A stretch of DNA of 64,000 nt from Cryobacterium glaciale (GTDB taxonomy: Bacteria > Actinomycetota > Actinomycetes > Actinomycetales > Microbacteriaceae): positions 142,447 to 206,446 of the forward strand of contig NZ_SOEY01000019.1 in NCBI RefSeq assembly GCF_004402535.1, read 5' to 3'. The notes under the pieces were generated by a model. It worked only from the letters and a program-made list of their open reading frames with translations, was not told the origin of the DNA and made no database searches. Positions within the stretch are counted from its first letter, which is position 1. Each line of letters begins with the position of its first letter. Position numbers and translations under genes: made by a program. Below are positions 42,252 through 50,671 of this stretch, piece after piece.

Positions 42252-43466
42252 TTACTTTGCGGCGGTGACCGGCGGGGCGACGGTCTTCGCGTCAACGGTC
42301 TCGATCAGTTCCGGCGACCACGTGCCATCGGTGCCTTCCTTGAGCGTCGCCTGGAACATCGGCTGCAGCACGGCGTGGTCTTCGGCGCGAATGGTGAGCG
42401 ACCCCTTGACCGAGTCGAAGGTGTAGCCCTCGAGCGAAGCGATCATGTCGTCGACGTTGTCGCCGCCGCCTTCACGCACGGCCTGCACGAGCAGCTGCGC
42501 GGCGACGAAGCCGTCGGGCGAGAACAGGTCGGCCTGCGCTTCGTTGGCCTCGAGGTAGCTGATCATGGCCTTGCTCTGCTCGTTGTCGGTGGCCGACGCG
42601 AAGTAGTGCGACAGGAAGCTGATCTTGCTGCTCGCCTCGCCGTAGGCACCGTAGGTCGAGACGTCACCGAGTCCGGTGACCACGGGAACAGCGTCGAAGA
42701 CGCCCTGCTGCTGCAGTGCGGTCCACATAGCGCCGGTGCTGGCACCGGCCCATGCGACGAAGATGAGGTCGGGTGAGGCGTCCAATAGCTGCTGAGCGAA
42801 CGGCGTGAACTCGGTCGCGTCTTCGGCGACGAGTACGCCGTCGACGGTTGCGCTCTTGGCACCGAGCACGGCCTGGACACCGGCGAGGTTGCCTTGACCG
42901 AAGGCGTTGTCCTGGGCGAAGACTACGATCTTCTTGCCGCTCGGGTCGCCGATGAAGGTTCCGGCGGTCGCGACATCTTCGTAGGTCTGACGTCCGGAAC
43001 GGAAGGTGTAGTCGTTGATGCCGGTGATGGCGTCGGCCGCGGCCGGGCCGGAGATGTACAGGATCTTGTTCTGCGCGGCCTGCTCGGCCAGGGTGACGGC
43101 GATGCCAGAGGCGACGGTACCGGCCAGAATCTGGTAGCCCTGTCCGATCAGGTCCTTGGCGACCGAGACGGCGGTATCCGGGTTGCCCTGGTCATCCTTC
43201 CAGGTGATGTCGAGCTCTCGGCCATCGACCGTGCCGGTGCCGTCGGTCGCGTAGTCGAGGCCGGCCTCGAAGCCGGCGGTGTACGCGGCGCCATAGGCGG
43301 CGAGCGGGCCGGTCACGGAGGTGATCATGCCTACCTGCACGGCGGCCTTGTCGGTGGAATCGGTGACTGCTGTGCCGCCGGTCGTTGCCGTGGGTGCGCA
43401 TCCGACCAGGGTGAGGGCGGCGACGGCGATGAACGCCGGGGCCAGGAACATCTTCGTTACCCGCAT
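42252..43466 (-). CDS. livK: ABC importer substrate-binding lipoprotein LivK
   Basis: This 404-residue protein has a lipoprotein signal peptide (basic start, FIAVAALTLVGC lipobox, Cys about residue 23) and a type I periplasmic-binding fold (MITSVTGPLAAYG, AKDLIGQGYQILAGTVASG, FAQDNAFGQG). It is anchored outside the membrane and binds the imported solute. Genes around it suggest a carboxylic acid rather than leucine. ATG 43466 is set by the signal peptide and an AGAGG upstream. It is the first gene of the nine-gene operon. Confidence 0.92.
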   Translation of the reverse strand: MRVTKMFLAPAFIAVAALTLVGCAPTATTGGTAVTDSTDKAAVQVGMITSVTGPLAAYGAAYTAGFEAGLDYATDGTGTVDGRELDITWKDDQGNPDTAVSVAKDLIGQGYQILAGTVASGIAVTLAEQAAQNKILYISGPAAADAITGINDYTFRSGRQTYEDVATAGTFIGDPSGKKIVVFAQDNAFGQGNLAGVQAVLGAKSATVDGVLVAEDATEFTPFAQQLLDASPDLIFVAWAGASTGAMWTALQQQGVFDAVPVVTGLGDVSTYGAYGEASSKISFLSHYFASATDNEQSKAMISYLEANEAQADLFSPDGFVAAQLLVQAVREGGGDNVDDMIASLEGYTFDSVKGSLTIRAEDHAVLQPMFQATLKEGTDGTWSPELIETVDAKTVAPPVTAAK

Positions 43467-43598
43467 GAAATTAGCCTCTGTTCTTTTTAGTTGCTTGCTG
43501 TTGATTTGGGGTGGTGCCAGGAGGTGCCGGGGAGGGACTACCAAGAAAACGACCCAAACATGACAGGTGGTTCAGGTATCAGGAATCTAGGGGCGATC

Positions 43599-43610
43599 GA
43601 CGCTAGTGTC
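43599..43610. promoter_or_regulatory. Quasi-palindrome, candidate TetR site
   Basis: GACGCTAGTGTC matches its own reverse complement at 10 of 12 positions. It lies midway between livK and the divergent thiolase, where a regulator of both would bind. The match is weak. Confidence 0.25.
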
Positions 43611-43673
43611 AAGGGTCAGGCGTAAACCGATACCCAGACGTGGCCAATATGCTGAATACCTCACCTCATTGAC

Positions 43674-43680
43674 AAAGGAG
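43674..43680 (+). promoter_or_regulatory. Strong ribosome-binding site of thiolase
   Basis: AAAGGAG is 5 nt before ATG 43686. Unlike many genes here, this one has a leader, with a likely -10 at TATGCT about 30 nt upstream. Confidence 0.6.
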
Positions 43681-43685
43681 TCCCG

Positions 43686-44870
43686 ATGACCGAAAACGAC
43701 GTCGTAATCCTGGCCGGATCACGCACCCCGCAGGGTCGCGTGAACGGGCAACTCTCGTCCCTCACCGCCGTTGACCTCGGCGCCGCCGCCATTGCCGGCG
43801 CTCTAGCGCGCGCCGGAGTGGCTCCGGAGCAGGTCGATTTCGTGCTCATGGGGCAGGTCCTGCAAGCCGGCTGCGGGCAAAACCCGGCCCGGCAGTCCAG
43901 CGTGGCTGCCGGCATCCCGTGGAATGTGCCGGCCGTAACGCTCAACAAGGTGTGTCTCTCTGGCCTGGCGGCGGTCATCGATGCCGCCCGTCTGGTGCGG
44001 CTCGGCGAGGCGGACGTGGTGGTGGCCGGTGGCCAGGAATCCATGTCGCGCGCTCCCCACCTGCTGCCGGGCTCCCGCCAGGGCTGGGCCTACGGAACGG
44101 TCTCCGCCCTCGACCACGCCGCCCACGACGGCCTCACCGATGCGTTCGACGGCCTCTCGATGGGTCTCTCCACCGAGCGTGCCAACGCGGAGCTCGGCCA
44201 GACCCGGCTCGAGCAGGACGAGATCGCCGCTGCCTCGCACCAGCGGGCCGCCGCCGCAGCCGCGAGCGACCTGTTCAGCGACGAGATCACCCCGATCAGT
44301 GTGCCGCAGCGCAAGGGCGAGCCCCGCCTGATCAGCACCGATGAGGGCGTCCGCGCCGAGAGCACGACCGAGACGCTCGGCCGGCTGCGCCCGGCCTTCG
44401 ACCCGGCGGGAAGCATCACCGCCGGCAACGCCGCCCCCTTGAGCGACGGCGCGAGCGCGGTCGTCGTCACCAGCCGCGCCTGGGCCGAGAAGCACGGCCT
44501 GCCCTGGCTCGCCGTGATCGAGGCGAGCGGCCAGGTCGCCGGCCCCGACAACTCCCTGCACTCCCAGCCGGCCAATGCCATCCTGCACGCCCTCACCAGG
44601 CAGGGGTGGACTGCGGCCGACCTCGACCTGATCGAGATCAACGAGGCGTTCGCCTCGGTCGTGGCCCAGTCGTCGAAGGTGCTCGGGGTTTCCGCCGACG
44701 TCGTGAATATTCACGGCGGGGGCATCGCGATCGGTCACCCGATCGGGTCAAGCGGCGGGCGCGTGGCCCTGCATGCCGCGCTCGAACTGGCTCGGCGCGG
44801 CACCGGCAAGGCCGCCGTCGCACTGTGCGGCGGCGGCGGTCAGGGCGAGGCGCTGCTCCTGTCCCGGTAG
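43686..44870 (+). CDS. Thiolase (acetyl-CoA C-acyltransferase)
   Basis: This 394-residue thiolase has the acyl-accepting cysteine in TLNKVCLSGLAAV (about 88), the histidine block NIHGGGIAIGHPIGSSGGR and the second catalytic cysteine in ALCGGGGQGEA. It either cleaves 3-oxoacyl-CoA in beta-oxidation or condenses acetyl-CoA. Divergence from the liv/acyl-CoA-ligase operon favours degradation of the imported acid after CoA activation. No dehydrogenase, hydratase or 3-hydroxyacyl-CoA dehydrogenase is nearby, so the middle steps must come from elsewhere. Confidence 0.93.
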   Translation: MTENDVVILAGSRTPQGRVNGQLSSLTAVDLGAAAIAGALARAGVAPEQVDFVLMGQVLQAGCGQNPARQSSVAAGIPWNVPAVTLNKVCLSGLAAVIDAARLVRLGEADVVVAGGQESMSRAPHLLPGSRQGWAYGTVSALDHAAHDGLTDAFDGLSMGLSTERANAELGQTRLEQDEIAAASHQRAAAAAASDLFSDEITPISVPQRKGEPRLISTDEGVRAESTTETLGRLRPAFDPAGSITAGNAAPLSDGASAVVVTSRAWAEKHGLPWLAVIEASGQVAGPDNSLHSQPANAILHALTRQGWTAADLDLIEINEAFASVVAQSSKVLGVSADVVNIHGGGIAIGHPIGSSGGRVALHAALELARRGTGKAAVALCGGGGQGEALLLSR

Positions 44871-44883
44871 CAGCAGTCTCCGG

Positions 44884-45243
44884 CTAGGCGGGCGGGGCCG
44901 GGGTATCCGGGCGGTTGGCTCGCAGCACTTCCAGCCGGGCGCGGTATTCCACCTCATCGATGTCGCCCTGGGCGAAGCGTTCGGCGAGGGTCTTCTCGGC
45001 GCTGCGGGCATCCGTTTGGCCCTGCCAGCCCGGGTGCCAGCCCTCCCCCATACTTCGACGCCACCGGCGACCGAAGATGGCGAACAATGCGGCGATTACG
45101 ATGATCCAGAACAGCGGAATCAGCAGGAACCACCAGCCGAATCCGAAACCGTTGCCCATCATTCCGCCGTGGTCATAGTCGTCAGGGCCGGGTCGTGCCG
45201 CGAGCGCGGTCAGTAGGCCCGAATTCAATACCGTGGTCAACAT
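44884..45243 (-). CDS. Small membrane protein with SHOCT domain
   Basis: This 119-residue protein has a short N-terminal stretch, a Gly/Met/His-rich region (DYDHGGMMGNGFGFG), one strong membrane helix (WWFLLIPLFWIIVIAALFAIFG) and a C-terminal SHOCT domain (AEKTLAERFAQGDIDEVEYRARLEVL). SHOCT domains are short oligomerisation tags of unknown role. ATG 45243 is chosen for its ribosome-binding site AAAGGA. GTG 45267 is an alternative. A 20-bp palindrome sits directly upstream, so it is probably tightly regulated. Confidence 0.82.
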   Translation of the reverse strand: MLTTVLNSGLLTALAARPGPDDYDHGGMMGNGFGFGWWFLLIPLFWIIVIAALFAIFGRRWRRSMGEGWHPGWQGQTDARSAEKTLAERFAQGDIDEVEYRARLEVLRANRPDTPAPPA

Positions 45244-45258
45244 GGGGGTCCTTTCGAT

Positions 45259-45278
45259 CGACAACACCAGTGTTGTCG
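45259..45278. promoter_or_regulatory. Palindromic operator upstream of SHOCT gene
   Basis: CGACAACAC-CA-GTGTTGTCG has perfect 9-bp arms and ends 16 nt before the ATG at 45243. It looks like a repressor site. I cannot name the regulator. Confidence 0.5.
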
Positions 45279-45305
45279 CCCAGCGACCTCGCCGCAGCTA
45301 TCCGA

Positions 45306-45325
45306 GGTGTCGATTTGGTGACACC
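45306..45325 (-). terminator. Possible terminator of rseP
   Basis: GGTGTC / GACACC with an 8-nt loop lies 9 nt beyond the rseP stop. The stem is short. Confidence 0.35.
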
Positions 45326-45333
45326 CGGACTGA

Positions 45334-46713
45334 TCAGCCGAAGAGGTTGATCGGCTTGACGATGTCGGCGTAGATGAGCAGCAGGCTCATCCCACCGAGC
45401 AGAATCACGACCGCCAGCGTGAGCGGCATCAGCTTGGCCATATCGACCGGTCCAGGGTCGGGTCGCTTGAACAGCTTCGCGAAGAAGCGACGGATGCCCT
45501 CCCACAGCGCCCCGGCGACGTGGCCGCCGTCGAGGGGCAGCAGGGGAACCAGGTTGAACACGAACAGGGCGATATTGAGTGATCCGAGCAGCTGGAACAT
45601 GCTCGCCACCTTGGACGCCACCGGGATCGTGTCGATGCTCGCGATCTCACCCGCAACCCGGCCGACACCGACCACACTGATCGGACCGTTCAGATCGCGC
45701 TCCCCCGGGCCGAAGGCGGCCTTCGCGACGGCCACGAGCCGGTCGGGCAGGTTGAGGATCATGTGCGCGACACTGCTGATGTTATCGCCGACTGCGGGCA
45801 GTACCGCGGCAGCCGGCTGCGGTACGAGTTCGCTCGCCGCGCCGATGCCGACGAAACCGACCTCTTCGGTCAGCAGAGCGCCGGAGGCATCCGTTTCGAT
45901 CTTCTCCGCGGCGGTGTAGACGTAGCGTTCGGTGAGTTTGGGGGTGAGCGCAAGATCCACGTCAGCGCCGTCACGTTCGACAACAACGGCGAGGGTGCGG
46001 CCGGGGGCTGAACGGATGACGTCGGTCGACTGCTCCCAGCTGGTGATGGCGATTCCGCCGATGCTGACCAGGCGGTCACCAGGCTGCAATCCGGCGGCGG
46101 CACCCGGCGACGCTTCATCGGTGGCCTCACAGGTTTGCCGGTCGCTCGATGCCGGCAGCACGCACTCACTCACGCTGCCGATGGTCGTGCTGATCTGCGG
46201 GGTGCCGAATCCCATCAGCAGAACTGCGAACATCACGATCGCGATGAGCAGGTTCATGGTCGGCCCGCCGAGCATGATGATCACGCGCTTGTAGACGGGA
46301 AGCTGGTAGAACGCGCGGTGGTCTTCGCCGTCACCGATGGTCTCGGCGCTCGCTTGGCGGGCGTCGTCGACCAGGGTCGACAGGGCGCTCGCCTTCTTCT
46401 CCGGCGCGCCCTCCTGCACCATCTGATCGAAGAATCCGGTCGTGGTGCTGCGCGGAGCTCCGCCCTTCTTCGAGGGAGGGAACATGCCGATCATGGCGAT
46501 ATAACCACCGAGGGGCAGCGCCTTGACGCCGTACTCCGTCTCGCCCCTGGTGCGCGACCAGAGCGTTGGTCCGAAGCCGATCATGTACTGCGTTACTTTA
46601 ACACCGAACAGCTTCGCGGGCAGCAGATGGCCGATTTCATGCAGGCCGATGGACACGGCAAGACCCACGACGACAATCGCGACACCCAGAATGAACAGCA
46701 GTACGGTTTCCAC
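45334..46713 (-). CDS. rseP: Site-2 protease family zinc metalloprotease (RseP/Rip1-like)
   Basis: This 459-residue intramembrane protease has the zinc motif LHEIGHLLPAKLFG (H25, E26, H29) in the first helix. A PDZ domain (SPGAAAGLQPGDRLVSIGGIAI) is followed by the second zinc-ligand region LLPLDGGHVAGAL and a final membrane helix. Homologues cut anti-sigma factors and other single-pass proteins in the membrane. The open frame extends to 47334, but I set GTG 46713, which has TACTCT exactly 6 nt upstream and begins the first helix. It belongs to the conserved dxr-rseP-ispG neighbourhood, here separated from both partners. Confidence 0.92.
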   Translation of the reverse strand: METVLLFILGVAIVVVGLAVSIGLHEIGHLLPAKLFGVKVTQYMIGFGPTLWSRTRGETEYGVKALPLGGYIAMIGMFPPSKKGGAPRSTTTGFFDQMVQEGAPEKKASALSTLVDDARQASAETIGDGEDHRAFYQLPVYKRVIIMLGGPTMNLLIAIVMFAVLLMGFGTPQISTTIGSVSECVLPASSDRQTCEATDEASPGAAAGLQPGDRLVSIGGIAITSWEQSTDVIRSAPGRTLAVVVERDGADVDLALTPKLTERYVYTAAEKIETDASGALLTEEVGFVGIGAASELVPQPAAAVLPAVGDNISSVAHMILNLPDRLVAVAKAAFGPGERDLNGPISVVGVGRVAGEIASIDTIPVASKVASMFQLLGSLNIALFVFNLVPLLPLDGGHVAGALWEGIRRFFAKLFKRPDPGPVDMAKLMPLTLAVVILLGGMSLLLIYADIVKPINLFG

Positions 46714-46719
46714 TGTCGT

Positions 46720-46725
46720 AGAGTA
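46720..46725 (-). promoter_or_regulatory. Leaderless -10 (TACTCT) of rseP
   Basis: TACTCT is 6 nt (ACGACA) before GTG 46713, supporting this start over longer frames. Confidence 0.55.
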
Positions 46726-46821
46726 ACCGCACCAAGCTGCAAACCGGCTGGCCGTGCAGCCGACCTCCCGAAGAGGGGATGCATGTGGTTTGCTAGAGGG
46801 CGGACGCACCAGGAGGTCCCC

Positions 46822-48102
46822 TTGTCCCACGAACCTGTTCCCACGCAGCAGCTGCCGGTACCACCACCGCTTGGCCCGGTCGGCAGCCTGCTCGCCGACC
46901 GCTTTTTGATCGCTAGCCTGATCGGCACCGGCGGGATGGCATCCGTTTATCGGGCGACCGACACCGCGCTCGGCCGCACCGTGGCTGTCAAACTCTTTCG
47001 GGCCGATGGTGGCGCATCCGAGCCCGAACGCCAGAGCGGCGAGATCGCCCTGCTCGCGAGCCTGAACCATTTCGCCCTGGTCACCCTGTTCGACGCCGGC
47101 ACCACGACCGTCGAGGGCGTCCCGCGCACCTTCATCGTGATGGAACTCGTCGACGGCCCCGACCTGCGTACCCGCATCAGCGACGGCCCGGTGTCCAGCG
47201 TCGACGTGGCCGGCATGGGCGCCGACCTCGCCGAAGCGCTGCACTATGTGCACGAGCGCGGCATCATCCACCGGGACGTCAAACCGGCCAACGTGCTGTT
47301 GGCGCCGTCCGGTTTTCCCGGCCGCGGCATGCACGCCAAGCTCGCCGACTTCGGCATTGCCCGGCTCCTCGATGAAACCCGACTCACCGCGACCGGGTCG
47401 CTGCTGGGCACCGCGAGTTATCTCAGCCCCGAGCAGGCCCTCGGCGCCGCTATCGGTGCACCCACGGATGTCTACTCCCTCGGCCTGGTCCTGCTCGAGT
47501 GCCTCACCGGACTGCGGGCGTATCCGGGAACCGCTGTGGAGTCCGCGATGGCCCGTCTGCAGCGGCAGCCGGAGATTCCGAGCGCCCTCGGCCGGGACTG
47601 GTCCGAGTTACTCGCAGCCATGACCGCCCGCGATGCCGCCGACCGGCCCACCGCGGCCGAGGCATCCCTGCTGCTGCGCGCTCTCGCCACGGAGAGCGGC
47701 ACGGAGAGCGGCACCGAGAGCGGCACCGCCACCGCGCCCACCCTTCTGCTGCCGGACCTGGCGCCCACGCTGCTGATGCCAGATGTGACCCCTGCGCCGA
47801 CTGTGCTGCTGGCGGCGGCGGCCGATGCCGCTCCGACCGAGATTCTGAAAGCGGATGCTCCCGCCACCGCTCCTGCTGCCAGCACCGCGGTCCCGGTCAA
47901 GCCGCGCCACGCCGGGAGCCGGCGCGTGCCGGTCTTACTCGCCACCGGGATCACCGTGATCGCTCTCGCCGTCGCCGCCCTGCTCCTTCTGAACCCCGCC
48001 AAGAACACCGCCGACAACACCGTGGTGCCACCGAGCTATCCGGCCGTCGACGGCACGCTCGGCACCCACCTTCAAGAGCTGCAAGAAAGCGTGAACCCGT
48101 GA
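46822..48102 (+). CDS. Membrane serine/threonine protein kinase
   Basis: This 426-residue Hanks-type kinase has the glycine loop IGTGGMASVY (34-43), Lys57 in VAVKLF, catalytic loop IHRDVKPANV, DFG in LADFGIARL and GTASYLSPEQ in the activation segment. After the kinase domain come an Ala/Thr/Pro-rich linker with a TESG repeat, one membrane helix (VLLATGITVIALAVAALLLL) and an external tail of only about 35 residues, with no PASTA repeats. I choose TTG 46822 because AGGAGG lies 5 nt upstream. The longer frame overlaps rseP. A coiled-coil lipoprotein gene overlaps its stop by 4 bp. Confidence 0.88.
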   Translation: MSHEPVPTQQLPVPPPLGPVGSLLADRFLIASLIGTGGMASVYRATDTALGRTVAVKLFRADGGASEPERQSGEIALLASLNHFALVTLFDAGTTTVEGVPRTFIVMELVDGPDLRTRISDGPVSSVDVAGMGADLAEALHYVHERGIIHRDVKPANVLLAPSGFPGRGMHAKLADFGIARLLDETRLTATGSLLGTASYLSPEQALGAAIGAPTDVYSLGLVLLECLTGLRAYPGTAVESAMARLQRQPEIPSALGRDWSELLAAMTARDAADRPTAAEASLLLRALATESGTESGTESGTATAPTLLLPDLAPTLLMPDVTPAPTVLLAAAADAAPTEILKADAPATAPAASTAVPVKPRHAGSRRVPVLLATGITVIALAVAALLLLNPAKNTADNTVVPPSYPAVDGTLGTHLQELQESVNP

Positions 48103-48626
48103 TTCGACGCCATCGTCTGACCCTGATCGCGGCCGTCGCCGTCGGGTTCCTTCTGCCCTTGGCCGGCTGCACGGCAGACCCCGTCGACCTGCAGGCGGGT
48201 ACCGCCGAGAGTCTGCAGGGTGAGATCCTGGAGATCAGTGAGGCTGCAGCCGCCGGGGACTTCGCGAGCGCTCAGTCGCTGCTCACGGCCATGCAGTCGA
48301 ATCTGCGCACGGCTGCGGCTTCCGGCCAGGTCAGCGCCGAACGATCAGCAGCGATTCAGTCCGCGATCAACCTGGTTCGGGGCGACTTGAGCGTTGAAAT
48401 CGATGCCGCCGTCGTTGCCGCCGAAGCCGCAGCGCAGGCAGCCGCAGCGGCAGCAGCCCTCGCCGAAAAGCAGAACGACGAAGACGCCGAGAAGAATGCC
48501 GAGCGGGCCCAGAAGGATGCGGAAGAGGCCAGGGAAGCCGCGAAAGACGCTGCGGAAGACGCCAAAAAAGCCAGGGAAGACTGCCTGGCGGACACGGACA
48601 AGGTCAAGGCGGGCGAGTGCAACTAG
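48099..48626 (+). CDS. Ala-rich coiled-coil lipoprotein, partner of kinase
   Basis: This 175-residue protein has a lipoprotein signal (VIRRHRLTLIAAVAVGF, lipobox LAGC, Cys about 24), a helical middle and a long charged Ala/Glu/Lys coiled coil near residues 105-160. It ends with two cysteines (EDCLADTDKVKAGEC) that may form a disulfide. GTG 48099 overlaps the kinase stop. It faces outside the membrane where the kinase's short external tail also ends, so it could be a sensor or tether for the kinase. Not recognised as a named family. Confidence 0.8.
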   Translation: MIRRHRLTLIAAVAVGFLLPLAGCTADPVDLQAGTAESLQGEILEISEAAAAGDFASAQSLLTAMQSNLRTAAASGQVSAERSAAIQSAINLVRGDLSVEIDAAVVAAEAAAQAAAAAAALAEKQNDEDAEKNAERAQKDAEEAREAAKDAAEDAKKAREDCLADTDKVKAGECN

Positions 48627-48663
48627 TGCGCGGGGTCAACCAGTACGTGGGTCAACTAGTTCG

Positions 48664-49746
48664 TTAGTTTGCCGAGATGAGCTTGTCGGCGGCGGCACGC
48701 GCCCACCGTTCGGCGTCGGCGAGCGACTCCCTGGTTAGCTCTGGGCCCTGTTCGTGGGATTCGACCACGCGCAGCACGGTGTCGACGATGTCCAGAAAAC
48801 CGATGCGTCCGGCGTGAAAAGCAGCAACGGCCTGCTCATTGGCCGCGTTGAACACCGCTGGATAGGTGCCGCCCTTGCGACCGACCTTCTTGGCCAGTTC
48901 AACCGCCGGGAAAGCCGTGTCGTCGAGTGGTTCAAAGGTCCAGCTGTGCGGCACGGTCCAGTCGATCGGTGTGCCGACAGCGGCGACCCGATTCGGCCAG
49001 TCCAGTCCAAGGGAGATCGGCAGTCGCATGTCCGGGGGGCTTGCCTGCGCGATCGTCGATCCGTCAACGAATTCGACCATCGAGTGCACCACGGACTGCG
49101 GGTGCACGACGGCGTCGATGCGGTCGTATTCCACGTCGAACAGCAGGTGCGCCTCGATGATCTCCAGGCCCTTGTTGACGAGAGTCGCCGAGTTGGTGGT
49201 CACCACGAGTCCCATATTCCAGGTGGGGTGCGCGAGGGCCTGCGCTGGGGTGACCCGGGCCAGCTGCTCCCGGGTGAACCCACGAAACGGCCCACCGGAT
49301 GCCGTCAGCACGAGTCGACGCACCTCGTGCGGGGTTCCGGCCAGCAATGCCTGCGCGATGGCGGAGTGTTCGGAATCGACGGGCACAATCTGCCCGGGAG
49401 CTGCAAGCGATTTCACCAGGTCACCGCCGACAATGAGCGATTCCTTATTAGCCAGCGCCAGGGTACGACCGGCCTTCAACGCGGCGAGCGTCGGCCCGAG
49501 ACCGACCGAACCGGTGATGCCGTTCAGTACGACGTCGGCGTCGACGTCCCGCACGAGCTGCTCGGCAGCAGCCGCTCCTAAAGCGGTGTGCTCGACCTGA
49601 AAGTCGAGGGCCTGCGCATCGAGGAGTTCACGGTTGCTGCCGGCCGCGAGACCGACCACCTCGAACCGTTCGGGGTTGGCGCGAATGACGTCGAGGGCCT
49701 GGGTTCCGATCGAGCCCGTAGACCCGAGGATGATTACGCTCTGCAC
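48664..49746 (-). CDS. dxr: 1-deoxy-D-xylulose-5-phosphate reductoisomerase
   Basis: This 360-residue MEP-pathway enzyme converts DXP to MEP with NADPH and a metal ion. It shows the cofactor motif [38 protein letters not shown] (metal and substrate residues) and [10 protein letters not shown] followed by HPTWNMG. GTG 49746 has TAGCAT 6 nt upstream. It is the target of fosmidomycin in other bacteria. The expected neighbour rseP lies 2 kb downstream on the same strand, with the kinase pair inserted on the other strand. Confidence 0.96.
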   Translation of the reverse strand: MQSVIILGSTGSIGTQALDVIRANPERFEVVGLAAGSNRELLDAQALDFQVEHTALGAAAAEQLVRDVDADVVLNGITGSVGLGPTLAALKAGRTLALANKESLIVGGDLVKSLAAPGQIVPVDSEHSAIAQALLAGTPHEVRRLVLTASGGPFRGFTREQLARVTPAQALAHPTWNMGLVVTTNSATLVNKGLEIIEAHLLFDVEYDRIDAVVHPQSVVHSMVEFVDGSTIAQASPPDMRLPISLGLDWPNRVAAVGTPIDWTVPHSWTFEPLDDTAFPAVELAKKVGRKGGTYPAVFNAANEQAVAAFHAGRIGFLDIVDTVLRVVESHEQGPELTRESLADAERWARAAADKLISAN

Positions 49747-49752
49747 CCCTCC

Positions 49753-49758
49753 ATGCTA
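49753..49758 (-). promoter_or_regulatory. Leaderless -10 (TAGCAT) of dxr
   Basis: TAGCAT is 6 nt (GGAGGG) before GTG 49746. GGAGG in this spacer could alternatively act as a ribosome-binding site. Confidence 0.45.
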
Positions 49759-49778
49759 GGTGCAGGGCGCGCGTGGCG

Positions 49779-49784
49779 TAGTGT
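49779..49784 (+). promoter_or_regulatory. Leaderless -10 (TAGTGT) of plsC
   Basis: TAGTGT is 6 nt (CAACGG) before GTG 49791, 21 bp from the divergent dxr element. Confidence 0.55.
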
Positions 49785-49790
49785 CAACGG

Positions 49791-50630
49791 GTGACTGGTG
49801 CCAAAGCAGAACCCAAAGACGACGACGCAACCGACATCAGCGACAGCGATTCCACAGCCGTCCCTCGCGACGTTTCTACGGATCTGGTGGGCGAACCGGA
49901 ACGGGTGAAGCGTCCGGGATTCGTCTATTTTCTCGGCTATGGCATCATGGCGCCCGTTGCCCGCGTCGTGTTTCGCCCGCGCATTCTGAATCGTGAGAAC
50001 ATTCCGGCCACCGGCCGGGTGATTCTGGCCAGCAACCATCTCTCGTTCATCGACAGCATCGTTATTCCGCTCGTCGCGACCCGGCGGGTGCAGTTTCTGG
50101 CGAAGTCGACCTATTTCACCGGAACCGGTTTCACCGGTTGGGTATCGCGCACGTTCTTCACCGCGATCGGCGCTATCGGAGTAGAACGCGGAGCCGGCCA
50201 GGCCGCTCAGGTCGCACTCGACGCCGGCCGGGCCGTGCTCGAGACCGAGGGCGCGTTCGCGATCTACCCGGAGGGCACCCGCTCCCTCGACGGCCGCCTC
50301 TATAAGGGCCGCACGGGCGTCGCTTGGCTCGCCCTCACCACGGGCGCGGTCGTCGTGCCGGTCGGTTTAATCGGCACCCAGGAAATTCAGCCCGTCGGCA
50401 CCAAAGTGCCGCGCATCCGCAAGGTCACTGTCACTTTCGGTGAGCCGCTCGACCTCGGCCATCACGGCCCGGCCACCTCCGGCAAGGCCCGCCGCCAGGC
50501 AACGGATGAGATCATGGCGGCCATCCACCAGCTGTCCGGCCAGGAGTTGGCCAACGCCTACAACGAATCCCCACCGGTCGGCACTCTGAACCGTCTCGCC
50601 CAGCGGGTCTTTCCGCGCGAACGTCTGTAG
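49791..50630 (+). CDS. plsC: 1-acyl-sn-glycerol-3-phosphate acyltransferase
   Basis: This 279-residue membrane-associated acyltransferase has the catalytic NHLSFID (NHx4D) motif and the substrate motif YPEGTRS. VPVGLIGTQEIQPVG, the usual third block, is also present. It probably acylates lysophosphatidate to phosphatidate in phospholipid synthesis. An acidic Asp/Thr-rich start of about 35 residues precedes the domain. Actinobacterial paralogues may act on other lysolipids or mannosides, so the substrate is inferred. Confidence 0.88.
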   Translation: MTGAKAEPKDDDATDISDSDSTAVPRDVSTDLVGEPERVKRPGFVYFLGYGIMAPVARVVFRPRILNRENIPATGRVILASNHLSFIDSIVIPLVATRRVQFLAKSTYFTGTGFTGWVSRTFFTAIGAIGVERGAGQAAQVALDAGRAVLETEGAFAIYPEGTRSLDGRLYKGRTGVAWLALTTGAVVVPVGLIGTQEIQPVGTKVPRIRKVTVTFGEPLDLGHHGPATSGKARRQATDEIMAAIHQLSGQELANAYNESPPVGTLNRLAQRVFPRERL

Positions 50631-50671
50631 TGGCTGCGCCTGGTGCGGTCGGCGGATCCAGCCGACCGTCC

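Noticed and set aside
42248-42295. Longer livG start
   Set aside because: The extra 16 residues lie inside the livK coding end, and no start signal supports them.
46714-47334. Upstream extension of the rseP frame
   Set aside because: It overlaps the kinase gene on the other strand, and the first transmembrane helix with HEIGH begins right after GTG 46713, which has a leaderless promoter.
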